A DNA stretch of 64,000 nucleotides from Rhodococcus sp. 1168 (GTDB lineage: Bacteria > Actinomycetota > Actinomycetes > Mycobacteriales > Mycobacteriaceae), in assembly GCF_002091955.1 (NCBI RefSeq), contig NZ_MKKY01000091.1, positions 5,001 through 69,000 on the forward strand, given 5' to 3'. The position numbers and the translations under genes are program-made. Below are positions 28,513-36,701 of this stretch, piece by piece (the stretch's first letter is position 1; every line of letters begins with the position of its first letter). The notes under the pieces were generated by a model, which worked only from the letters and a program-made list of their open reading frames with translations, was not told where the DNA came from and did no database searches.

Positions 28513-29718
28513 ATGCTTGTCCGCCGTATCGCCCGACCGCTGATGTCGACCATCTTCATCGCGGGGGGCATCGACGCGCTCCGGAACCCAACAGGCAGGG
28601 CGCAAGCCGCCACACCGTTGATCGAACAGGGCCAGGACGCGTTGCCGGACAGCGTCACTTCGAACCTCCCCAGCGATCCCGAGACACTTGTCCGGATCAA
28701 CGGCGCGGTTCAGGTCGGTGGCGGTCTTTTGCTTGCCACCGGTAAGGCACCACGGATTGCCTCACTGGCGCTGGCTGGCAGCTTGATCCCTACGACCTAT
28801 GTCGGCCATGCCTTCTGGAACGAGACCGATCCCGCTGCCAAAGCTGCGCAGCGCACTCAGTTCTTCAAGAACATCAGCTTGCTGGGCGGCCTGCTCATCG
28901 CTGCGGTCGACACCGAGGGCAAGCCATCCTTGGCGTGGCGGGGTCGCCGTGCCGCACGCAAGGCGTCCGCATCCGTTCAGTCTGCGCTGCCAGGCTCCCA
29001 CGACACCGCAGATCGACTCGGTATCGCTTCAGACCGCGTGAAAGGGCTGGCTTCGGTTGCGGCGACTCGTAGCTCGCACTTCGCCGACGCTGCACAGCCC
29101 GTCGTATCCAAATGGGCCGACGTTGCAGCAGAAAAGAGCTCGGAATTCGCCGACGCCGCACAGCCCGTCGTATCCAAATGGGCCGACGTCGCAGCAGAAA
29201 AGAGCTCGGAATTCGCCGACGCCGCACAGCCGGTCCTCGCACGTTGGGCGCACAAAGCTGAAGACCGTGGCTCCGAGCTCGCGAAGGTCGCCCAGAAGCG
29301 CGGTTCCAAGCTCGCCGACAAGACAGCCGACCGTAGCTCCGAGCTCGCAAAGGTCGCACAAAAGCGCGGTTCCAAGCTCGCCGACAAGACAATCGACCGT
29401 AGCTCGAAGCTCGCCGATACGGCAGCCGAGCGCGGTGCCGTTTTGGCCGAACTTGCCCAGGACCGTGGCACCAAGTGGGCCAATCTTGCCACTGAGCGGG
29501 CAGCGGAATTGGCCGAACTAGCGCAGGACCGCGGCAGTAAGTGGGCCGAAGTCGCCGCCGATCGGACCGAAACACTCAGCAAGCGTGCGCGTAAGCGCGC
29601 AGCACAGCAGAGCCGGGACTTCGACAAGGCGACCGAGAAGGCTCAGGCCAAGCTCGAGAAGAATGTCGAGAAGGCCAGGAAAGAGCTGGACAAGCGCGTT
29701 CAGAAGTATTCCAAGTAG
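28513..29718 (+). CDS. DoxX family membrane protein with C-terminal 11-residue repeats
   Basis: The 401-residue protein has an AGGAGG site six bases before its ATG. Residues 1-140 form a DoxX-like membrane domain with about four hydrophobic segments, including VGGGLLLATGKAPRIASLAL and the helix ISLLGGLLIAAV. Residues 187-362 are eight tandem 22-residue units, each made of two 11-mers of the type R-S-S-E-L-A-K-V-A-Q-K. The rest is a Lys/Glu coiled tail to residue 401. The repeats should form long amphipathic helices able to lie on lipid or a surface. DoxX domains occur in redox and membrane proteins; a precise role cannot be given. A terminator follows. Confidence 0.85.
   Translation: MLVRRIARPLMSTIFIAGGIDALRNPTGRAQAATPLIEQGQDALPDSVTSNLPSDPETLVRINGAVQVGGGLLLATGKAPRIASLALAGSLIPTTYVGHAFWNETDPAAKAAQRTQFFKNISLLGGLLIAAVDTEGKPSLAWRGRRAARKASASVQSALPGSHDTADRLGIASDRVKGLASVAATRSSHFADAAQPVVSKWADVAAEKSSEFADAAQPVVSKWADVAAEKSSEFADAAQPVLARWAHKAEDRGSELAKVAQKRGSKLADKTADRSSELAKVAQKRGSKLADKTIDRSSKLADTAAERGAVLAELAQDRGTKWANLATERAAELAELAQDRGSKWAEVAADRTETLSKRARKRAAQQSRDFDKATEKAQAKLEKNVEKARKELDKRVQKYSK
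29071..29598 (+). repeat. eight tandem 66-bp coding repeats in the DoxX gene
   Basis: Units start at 29071, 29137, 29203, 29269, 29335, 29401, 29467 and 29533. The first two are almost identical in DNA (both contain CCCGTCGTATCCAAATGGGC). Units four and five are also close copies. Later units diverge but keep the 22-residue period, each two 11-mers. Near-identity of neighbouring units suggests recent duplication, so the copy number may vary between strains. Confidence 0.9.
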
Positions 29719-29738
29719 CCAATTCGACCGGCTGATCG

Positions 29739-29784
29739 AAAAGGGCCCCGTCCTGAACTGCGGTTCTGCGGCGGGGCTCTTTAT
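29739..29784 (+). terminator. terminator of the DoxX gene
   Basis: A stem AGGGCCCCG / CGGGGCTCT with a loop of about 21 bases, itself partly pairing, is followed by a short T-rich tail (CTTTATT). It lies 21 bases after the DoxX stop and about 70 bases before the next gene's start, on the same strand. Confidence 0.7.
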
Positions 29785-29850
29785 TGTCGTAGACTGCTTG
29801 GGCGAATTTCGATTCACCGAGATTCGCTGCCGAACTCCCGAGGAGACCCT

Positions 29851-32169
29851 TTGCCGGACGACGGCCCCACAATCGCCGACAAGTCAGAAGTGGACACCCT
29901 GTCCGACCAGGATCGTGAGCAGTCGTACGTCACGATGCTCTACAACCAGTTGGACGCGCTTCGGCAGTACGCAAGCACACGGCTCAGTGCAGTACTCCTT
30001 GCAACCGGCGGCACTCCGCAGGCTCGCAGCGAGCGCGAATCGTTCAGTCAGATGTACAACGACGACATCGCAAAGTACGACGCCGCCGAAAACGGACTGT
30101 GCTTCGGCCGCATCGACCTCGCGCCCCAGTCCGAGGAGGACGGTGTCCGCTACATCGGGCGGGTGGGAATCCTGGACGAGGCGAACGATTACGAGTCACT
30201 TCTGCTCGACTGGCGCGCACCGATGGCCCGTCCGTTCTATCTTGCGACGCCCGCTGCGCCCGAAGACGTAGTCCGTCGCAGACACATCCGGACCCGTAGC
30301 CGCCGCGTCACCTCGATCGCCGACGAGTACCTCGATCTGGAGGCAGCCCAGCACGCGCGCCGCGATGCGACGGCGGCCGGAGTTGCGGGTGAGAGCGCGC
30401 TGTTGTCTGCACTCGAAGCAGCCCGCACCGGGCACATGAACGACATCGTCGAGACCATCCAGAGCGAACAGGACGCGATCATTCGATCGGAGCACCGCAG
30501 CGTGCTCGTCGTACAGGGCGGCCCGGGAACCGGTAAGACGGCCGTAGCCCTGCACCGTGCCGCCTATCTGCTCTACACCTATCGACAGCAGTTGGCGAAG
30601 AGTGGCGTTCTCATCATCGGTCCGAACGCCACGTTCCTCGACTACATCGGACAGGTACTGCCCTCGCTCGGCGAAACCGGTGTGCTGTTGTCGACTATCG
30701 GGAATCTGTATCCAGGAGTCCGGGCCACGGTGGAGGATTCGATCACCGCGGCCGAGGTGAAGGGCTCGACGTCGATGGTCGCCGTTCTGACCAAAGCAGT
30801 GCGCGATCGCCAAGAGATTCCGGCGGAGCCGACGCGCTTGCGCTTCGACACCTACGACATCATCCTCGACAAGAAGATCGTCTCGCGGGCACGCGGACGG
30901 GCGCGATCCTCGCGGCGCCCACACAACTTGGCGCGTCCGCTGTTCGTGTCCTCGGTGATCGATGGACTTGCACAGCAGCTCGCGGCAACTCTCGGGCAGA
31001 ACCTCGTCGATGGTGGTAGTCTGCTCAGCCGCGAAGACATCGCCGACATGCGAGACGAAATGCGCGAAGACGCCGATGTGATGGCAGCAATCGACGCACT
31101 TTGGCCGGACCTGTCGCCACAGCAAGTTCTGTCGGAGCTGTTCGCATCCCCGGAGAGAATCGAGTCCGCTACCCCGAATCTGTCGCCGGCCGAACGGAAC
31201 TCTTTACTTCGCGTGGGACGCGGATTCAGCGCAGGAGATGCACCTCTGCTCGACGAGTTGGCCGAGTTACTGGGGATCGACGATGCAGCCGAACGCGAAC
31301 GGGCAAATCGGCAGTGGCGCAGTCAGATTGCCGACGCTCAAGGTGCGTTGGATATTCTGACAGGCTCGGCGCCCCAGGATTTGGAGGACGAACTGGACCC
31401 TGAGATCCTGATGGCATACGACCTGATCGATGCCAGCCAACTGGCCGCCAGACAGGACTCCGGCGCCCGACTGACCACAGCCGAGCGCGCAGCAGGGGAT
31501 CGTACCTGGACCTACGGCCATGTCATCGTCGACGAAGCCCAGGAACTGTCCGACATGGCGTGGCGAATGGTGATGCGTCGTATCCCCAATCGCTGGATGA
31601 CGTTGGTGGGCGATGTCGCACAAACCGGAGATCCTGCAGGCACCACATCGTGGGGGGAAGTGCTGGAACCGTATGTCGCGCAGCGGTGGAAGCGCACGGA
31701 GTTGACCGTGAACTACCGGACGCCGTCGGAGATCATGGTCGTTGCACGGGATGTGTTGGCTGCCATCGACCCAATTCAGTCGGTTCCCAGGTCGATCCGC
31801 GAATCGGGCTCTCTACCGTGGGCACAGCAGGTCACGAGCACCGATCTCGTCGAGATTGTCACCGAGCGTCTTTCCGAGCACCCTCGCCCCGGTCTCAGCG
31901 CCGTACTGGTGCCGCACGGACTTCTCGCCGACTTGTCGCATCTGACATCGGAGTTCGTGACCGTCTCGACAGTCAAGGATGCCAAGGGGCTCGAATTCGA
32001 TTCGGTGCTCATCGTCGAACCTGCCGACATCGTCGCGGAGTCTCCACGAGGCATGGGCGACTTGTACGTTGCATTGACTCGTGCGACGCAACGTCTGGGC
32101 GTCGTTCATGCCCAGACGTTGCCGAGCGAACTGTCGGGATTGGCCTCATTCGCCGTATCGGCCCACTGA
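29851..32169 (+). CDS. HelD/HelR-like superfamily 1 ATPase (RNA polymerase recycling factor)
   Basis: A 772-residue SF1 helicase-like protein starting at TTG with CGAGGAG upstream. An N-terminal coiled region (about 15-75) precedes Walker A VVQGGPGTGKTAVALHRAAYLL near residues 216-237. The DEAQ box VIVDEAQE is near residue 558. The C-terminus has STVKDAKGLEFDSVLIVEP and GDLYVALTRATQ. This arrangement fits the actinobacterial HelD family, which removes RNA polymerase from stalled or drug-blocked complexes; HelR members give rifampicin tolerance. Which subclass this is cannot be settled here. Convergent with the stress protein gene. Confidence 0.82.
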   Translation: MPDDGPTIADKSEVDTLSDQDREQSYVTMLYNQLDALRQYASTRLSAVLLATGGTPQARSERESFSQMYNDDIAKYDAAENGLCFGRIDLAPQSEEDGVRYIGRVGILDEANDYESLLLDWRAPMARPFYLATPAAPEDVVRRRHIRTRSRRVTSIADEYLDLEAAQHARRDATAAGVAGESALLSALEAARTGHMNDIVETIQSEQDAIIRSEHRSVLVVQGGPGTGKTAVALHRAAYLLYTYRQQLAKSGVLIIGPNATFLDYIGQVLPSLGETGVLLSTIGNLYPGVRATVEDSITAAEVKGSTSMVAVLTKAVRDRQEIPAEPTRLRFDTYDIILDKKIVSRARGRARSSRRPHNLARPLFVSSVIDGLAQQLAATLGQNLVDGGSLLSREDIADMRDEMREDADVMAAIDALWPDLSPQQVLSELFASPERIESATPNLSPAERNSLLRVGRGFSAGDAPLLDELAELLGIDDAAERERANRQWRSQIADAQGALDILTGSAPQDLEDELDPEILMAYDLIDASQLAARQDSGARLTTAERAAGDRTWTYGHVIVDEAQELSDMAWRMVMRRIPNRWMTLVGDVAQTGDPAGTTSWGEVLEPYVAQRWKRTELTVNYRTPSEIMVVARDVLAAIDPIQSVPRSIRESGSLPWAQQVTSTDLVEIVTERLSEHPRPGLSAVLVPHGLLADLSHLTSEFVTVSTVKDAKGLEFDSVLIVEPADIVAESPRGMGDLYVALTRATQRLGVVHAQTLPSELSGLASFAVSAH

Positions 32170-32197
32170 AACGACGGCGAGACAGCCGGAAACGACC

Positions 32198-32234
32198 GAT
32201 GGCAGCCGACCCGGTTTCCGGGTCGACTGCCATC
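32198..32234. terminator. large hairpin between convergent genes
   Basis: GATGGCAG-C-CGACCCGG, loop TTT, then CCGGGTCG-A-CTGCCATC: a 16-pair stem with one mismatch, lying between the stops of the HelD-like gene and the stress protein gene. Neither side has a run of Ts, so it may be a bidirectional terminator of the non-U-tract kind or a transcript-stabilising hairpin. Confidence 0.65.
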
Positions 32235-32276
32235 GAAGCCGTCGAACTGCGAAGTAGTCGAAAAGCGAAAGGCAGC

Positions 32277-32729
32277 TCAGCGAACCGTGTGAACGATGAG
32301 CACGTCGCATGTGGACTTGCGTGCAGCGTCGGATGGAACTGATCCGAGTAGACGGCCCGTCAAGGAGTTGAGCCCTCGATTACCGACGACCAGAAGGTCG
32401 GCCTCGACGTCTCCTACCAATTCCAGCAGCGATTCGACGGGGGCCCCGACGATCGCTCGCTCCTCGATCTTCTTGGCGCCGAATTTGATCGCGTGCTCGC
32501 GAGCGGTGCGAAGAATGTCATGGGTGGGTGCAGAGCCGGTGATCTGGTAGGCATCTTCGCGAAGTGCATCGGCTGCCTTCGCGTTGTCCTTCGGATCCGA
32601 CGGGTAGTAGGCGCACGCGATCACGAGTGTCGCGTCGGCGTCACCCGCCAGCGCGGCGGCTTTCTCCACAGCCCGCAAAGACGATTCGGAGCCATCTGTT
32701 CCGACGACGACGGTGCGGTAGGCACTCAT
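32277..32729 (-). CDS. universal stress protein (UspA family)
   Basis: A 150-residue single-domain USP. It opens with YRTVVVGTDGSESSLRAVEKA and has the ATP-binding motif G-x2-G-x9-GS in GNRGLNSLTGRLLGSV (about residues 119-134). It is probably nucleotide binding, like Rv1636, which holds the matching place between uvrA and uvrB in M. tuberculosis. Some of these bind cAMP. GGAGG lies seven bases upstream of the ATG. A palindrome lies just upstream in the promoter region. The exact cellular role is not evident. Confidence 0.9.
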   Translation of the reverse strand: MSAYRTVVVGTDGSESSLRAVEKAAALAGDADATLVIACAYYPSDPKDNAKAADALREDAYQITGSAPTHDILRTAREHAIKFGAKKIEERAIVGAPVESLLELVGDVEADLLVVGNRGLNSLTGRLLGSVPSDAARKSTCDVLIVHTVR

Positions 32730-32748
32730 TCATTCCTCCAGTTGTAGG

Positions 32749-32761
32749 TTGTGTCACACAA
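32749..32761. promoter_or_regulatory. palindrome upstream of the universal stress protein gene
   Basis: TTGTGTCACACAA is a perfect 13-base inverted repeat centred on C, 20-32 bases upstream of the usp start codon. It looks like an operator of a dimeric regulator. The half site TTGTGT does not match a regulator that can be named with confidence. Confidence 0.5.
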
Positions 32762-32915
32762 ATTCGTGACGCTTTCGTCCGCTGTTTCATGAATCTCGAC
32801 AAGGCTCGACATGCCAAGCCTCGAAGATCGTTGCGATGACACTATCGGTATCCGTCAGTCGTCACGCGGAGATCGCCGACAACACGATCTCGCGGTCTCA
32901 CCTACATTGGCTTGT

Positions 32916-35834
32916 ATGCGCATCCCACGGCCGAGACGGTCTACAAAGACCTCCACCTTTGCGATCCTCTTGGTGATTGTGGTTGCAGGGTTCTCGGTCT
33001 ATTTCGTCAACCGCCCCTCCAGCGCAAAAATCGAGTCGACCACCGTCGATACCACGGTGACGCTACCGGAGAGTCCGGGCAGCACCGAGACCGTGGCGCT
33101 CGACACGCGCCTCTACGTACCTCGGACCACCCCGGCCCCTGCTGTCCTTCTCGCCCACGGATTCGGAGGAGACAAGTTCTCGGTGGACGGACAGGCACGA
33201 GCGCTCGCCGACGACGGGTTCACGGTGTTGACCTACAGCGCTCGCGGCTTCGGACTGAGTACCGGCTCGATATCGATCAATGATCCGGATCGGGAGGTCG
33301 CGGACGGCCGCGGCCTAGTGGATTGGCTCGCGGGTCGACCCGAAGTTCGGCTCGATGGACCCGGCGATCCGCGCGTCGGTGTCGCCGGGGGCTCTTACGG
33401 CGGCGCGCTGGCGTTGAGCCTTGCCGGAACCGACGAGCGTATAGACGCAGTCGCGTCGGCCATCACCTGGAACGATCTGGGGCAGGCACTGTTCCCCAAT
33501 TACGGCGTCACGAATGATGAGGACCGCGCTCGCCTGGATGCCTTGAACACTCCTGCAGCTACGGTCTATGGCGGACAGGGAGTACTCAAACGCGGATGGG
33601 CAGGAGTCTTCTTCGGAGCTGGAGCAGCCTCGCGTCCTGGAGGCAATGAGCCCGGCGCCGCAGCGGGATGCGGACGGTTCGCACCCGAGTTCTGTTCCGC
33701 ATACACGCAATCGGCGGTGACCGGTGAGCCCTCGCCGGAATTGTCGGCGCTACTGACCGCGCACTCCCCCGCGGCCGTAGCGTCGAACATCAAGGCACCG
33801 ACGCTCCTGGTGCAGGGTATGCAGGACACCCTGTTCGGGCTCGATCAGTCCGACACCACGGCGAGGCAGATCTCCGACGCCGGTGGCGATGTCCAGGTTC
33901 GCTGGTTCAACGGCGGTCACGACGACGGTGGAACAAGCGGCGGCGCCGAGAACACGATGAAGGATTTCCTTCGTACACAACTGATGTCGGATACAACCGT
34001 CGATGTTGCAGATCAGCCGCGTCCGTTCGTCTACTCGCTCCAGACCCCTGCGATCGAACAGAATCGAACTCGCGGGCGCAGAATGACAGCACCGGAATAC
34101 CCCGGGCTCTCCGATTCCGACGCCGCAGGCGCACCGAGCGCAACCACAGAAGTACCCGTCGAGCTGCGCCCCTCGGGTCCTACCTCGTCCATGTCGGAGC
34201 AATCGGGAGCCCCGAACGAGCAAACCATCATCAGACCGCCAGGGGCATCCCCATCGGCGATCTCATCCGTTCCGGGTCTCGGCTCGGTGCTGGCCACATT
34301 GAGCGCCACATCAGCTGGTTCGCAGTTGTCCGCGGACCTCCCCGGTCAAGCTGCAACCTTCACAGGCGATCCACTGACCGAACCGCTCACCATCACGGGC
34401 GCATCCCGCATCGATCTACGTATCGGAGCATTCGCACAACCACAGCAGGCGGTCCTGTTCGTCAAGCTGTACGACGTCGGCCCCGACGGCAAGCGCACCC
34501 TTCCCGGCGGCGCGGTCGCCCCGGTGCGCCTACCGAACACCGTCGATTCGGGTCCCGTTCCGGTGTCGGTCGTTCTGCCCGGCGTCAGCTATGTAATTCC
34601 AGAGGGACATCACGTCGAAGTGTCGGTGTCCACCACCGATCAGGCATACGCAGTTCCGCTCGAGCCCGCGCAATTCGTTGTTGCATTGGATGATTCGGCG
34701 CTACGAGTGCCGACCGTGGCGGGGGTGGCGAGCAGCACCAGCACCGTTCCACTCGGCCCGATCGTCGGCATCGGCGTCATCGTCGCCGCACTGGGTGCAT
34801 TGATCGCGGTCAACATCATCCGATCGCGCAGACGCTTGATCGCCGAAGTGGACGAAGATCTCATCGACACCCCACTGGTGATCACCGATTTGGCCAAGAC
34901 TTACTCCAACGGATTCAAGGCCGTCGACAACGTCAGTTTCGAGGTCCGTCAGGGGCAGGTGCTCGGCCTACTCGGCCCGAACGGCGCCGGAAAGACGACC
35001 ACCCTACGGATGCTCATGGGTTTGATCACCCCGACGAGCGGGGACATCCGGGTCTTCGGGCATAAGGTCTCGCCCGGAGCCCCCGTCCTGTCGAGGCTGG
35101 GGTCGTTCGTCGAAGGGTCCGGATTTCTCCCCCACCTCAGTGGCACCGAAAACCTGCGCCTGTACTGGCAGGCCACCGGCCGTCCCCTCGAAGACGCACA
35201 CCTCGAAGAAGCGTTGGAGATCGCCGATCTCGGCACTGCAGTCGAGCGGAAGGTCAAGTCGTACAGCCAAGGGATGCGCCAACGCTTGGCGATTGCCCAG
35301 GCAATGCTGGGGCTGCCGGATCTGATGGTCCTCGACGAACCCACCAACGGTCTCGATCCACCACAGATCCGCACCATGCGCGAGGTCCTGATCAACTACG
35401 CCAAAACCGGACGAACCGTCTTGGTCTCGAGTCACCTGCTGGCCGAGGTGGAGCAGACCTGTACGCACGTCGTAGTGATGAACCGTGGGTCGGTCATCAG
35501 CTCGGGCACTGTGCGGGAGCTGACTGCGGCAGGCGGAATGACCGAAGTACGAGTCGACGACGCGGAGAAGGCATCGGCAGTGCTGAGCGGTCTGGGGTGT
35601 TCGCCGACAGTCATCGACGAGTCGGTCGTTCGAGTGGACATCGGAAGCGTCGATCCGGCGATCGTGATCAGGGCTCTCTTCGACGCCGGCCTCGAAGTGC
35701 GCGGGCTCTCCCAGTCCACGAGGCTCGAAGATGTCTTCCTCGATCTGGTGCATCGCGACACCGAGCACCTGACACAGTTAGCCGAAATCGACGCTGAAGC
35801 CAGTGGAACCGTATCGACGAAAGAACACGAATGA
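32916..35834 (+). CDS. secreted-side alpha/beta hydrolase fused to an ABC transporter ATPase
   Basis: A 972-residue fusion. A membrane helix (about 14-32) is followed by an alpha/beta hydrolase of the CocE/Xaa-Pro peptidase class. It has AHGFGGDKFS near residue 86, the nucleophile elbow GGSYGGAL near 158, and a C-terminal jelly-roll region (about 470-600). A second membrane helix (about 610-633) leads to an ABC ATPase with Walker A LLGPNGAGKTTT (about 685-696), signature YSQGMRQR and Walker B LMVLDEPTNGLDP. The hydrolase should lie outside and the ATPase inside. ATGA overlap with the permease gene supports a joint exporter. Substrate unknown. An in-frame ATG at 32811 is an alternative start. 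Confidence 0.85.
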   Translation: MRIPRPRRSTKTSTFAILLVIVVAGFSVYFVNRPSSAKIESTTVDTTVTLPESPGSTETVALDTRLYVPRTTPAPAVLLAHGFGGDKFSVDGQARALADDGFTVLTYSARGFGLSTGSISINDPDREVADGRGLVDWLAGRPEVRLDGPGDPRVGVAGGSYGGALALSLAGTDERIDAVASAITWNDLGQALFPNYGVTNDEDRARLDALNTPAATVYGGQGVLKRGWAGVFFGAGAASRPGGNEPGAAAGCGRFAPEFCSAYTQSAVTGEPSPELSALLTAHSPAAVASNIKAPTLLVQGMQDTLFGLDQSDTTARQISDAGGDVQVRWFNGGHDDGGTSGGAENTMKDFLRTQLMSDTTVDVADQPRPFVYSLQTPAIEQNRTRGRRMTAPEYPGLSDSDAAGAPSATTEVPVELRPSGPTSSMSEQSGAPNEQTIIRPPGASPSAISSVPGLGSVLATLSATSAGSQLSADLPGQAATFTGDPLTEPLTITGASRIDLRIGAFAQPQQAVLFVKLYDVGPDGKRTLPGGAVAPVRLPNTVDSGPVPVSVVLPGVSYVIPEGHHVEVSVSTTDQAYAVPLEPAQFVVALDDSALRVPTVAGVASSTSTVPLGPIVGIGVIVAALGALIAVNIIRSRRRLIAEVDEDLIDTPLVITDLAKTYSNGFKAVDNVSFEVRQGQVLGLLGPNGAGKTTTLRMLMGLITPTSGDIRVFGHKVSPGAPVLSRLGSFVEGSGFLPHLSGTENLRLYWQATGRPLEDAHLEEALEIADLGTAVERKVKSYSQGMRQRLAIAQAMLGLPDLMVLDEPTNGLDPPQIRTMREVLINYAKTGRTVLVSSHLLAEVEQTCTHVVVMNRGSVISSGTVRELTAAGGMTEVRVDDAEKASAVLSGLGCSPTVIDESVVRVDIGSVDPAIVIRALFDAGLEVRGLSQSTRLEDVFLDLVHRDTEHLTQLAEIDAEASGTVSTKEHE

Positions 35835-36688
35835 GCACGACGCATACAGACGGGCGAGCCCCCGGATATCACGCGGGCAAGACCCTTCCGTTCCGCACCG
35901 AGCTACGTCGACAGTTCGGTCGGCGCCGCACACAGTTCGCTATCGGATTCCTTGCACTGTTGCCGGTAATCCTGGCAATCGCCTTCGCCGTCGGAAGTTC
36001 CTCGGCCGATTCCGACACGGGCGGTCTGATAGAGCTCGGGACCCGGGGCGGGGTCAATTTCACCGTGTTCGCACTGTTCATGTCAGTCGGGTTTCTGCTC
36101 ATCGTCGTTGTCTCGTTGTTCTTCGGAGACTCCGTGGCGAGCGAAGCATCCTGGTCGTCGCTTCGATATCTGCTGGCCATTCCCGTGCCGCGCACCCGGC
36201 TACTCGTGCAGAAAGCACTGGTGTCGGCGACGCTGTCCATCGCAGCGGTAGTAGTTCTGGTTCTCGTATCGCTGGTTCTGGGCACCGCGCTCTACGGCGC
36301 GGAACCACTCGTCACACCATTCGGTGACGGACTGCCCTACGCCGACGCACTCGGTCGACTCGCCATCGCAGTGGCCTACATCGGGGTCAACCTGTTGTGG
36401 GTGGCGGGCCTGGCGATGCTTCTTTCGGTTCTGACCGATGCGCCACTCGGTGCGGTCGGCGGAGCAGTGATGACGTCGATACTGTTGCAGATTCTGGACC
36501 AGATCACCGCGCTCGGTTCGCTTCGCAACTACCTGCCCGGGCACTACGCAAATTCGTGGACCGACGCGTTGCAACCAACGGTCAGCTGGAACGACATGTT
36601 CGTCGGATCGTTCTCCGCGCTTGCCTACGCGGCCGTCTTCGGAGTGATCGCCTGGCGGGTGTTCGCCACCAAAGACATCACCAGCTGA
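35831..36688 (+). CDS. ABC-2 type permease partnered with the hydrolase-ATPase fusion
   Basis: A 285-residue membrane protein starting in a 4-base ATGA overlap with the fusion gene. It has about six membrane segments: one near residues 36-55 (FAIGFLALLPVILAIAFAVG), then pairs around 80-100, 130-160, 180-205 and a last one near 258-276. Its fold and position match ABC-2 permeases. It supplies the membrane channel for the fused ATPase. The long loop after the first helix is short compared with DrrB-type proteins. What it moves is unknown. Confidence 0.87.
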   Translation: MSTTHTDGRAPGYHAGKTLPFRTELRRQFGRRRTQFAIGFLALLPVILAIAFAVGSSSADSDTGGLIELGTRGGVNFTVFALFMSVGFLLIVVVSLFFGDSVASEASWSSLRYLLAIPVPRTRLLVQKALVSATLSIAAVVVLVLVSLVLGTALYGAEPLVTPFGDGLPYADALGRLAIAVAYIGVNLLWVAGLAMLLSVLTDAPLGAVGGAVMTSILLQILDQITALGSLRNYLPGHYANSWTDALQPTVSWNDMFVGSFSALAYAAVFGVIAWRVFATKDITS

Positions 36689-36701
36689 CCCGAACGACGC
36701 C

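Noticed and set aside
28895..29627. Minus-strand frames across the DoxX repeat region
   Set aside because: Their repeats only mirror the 66-bp tandem units; the plus frame has the ribosome site, membrane domain and heptad-like logic.
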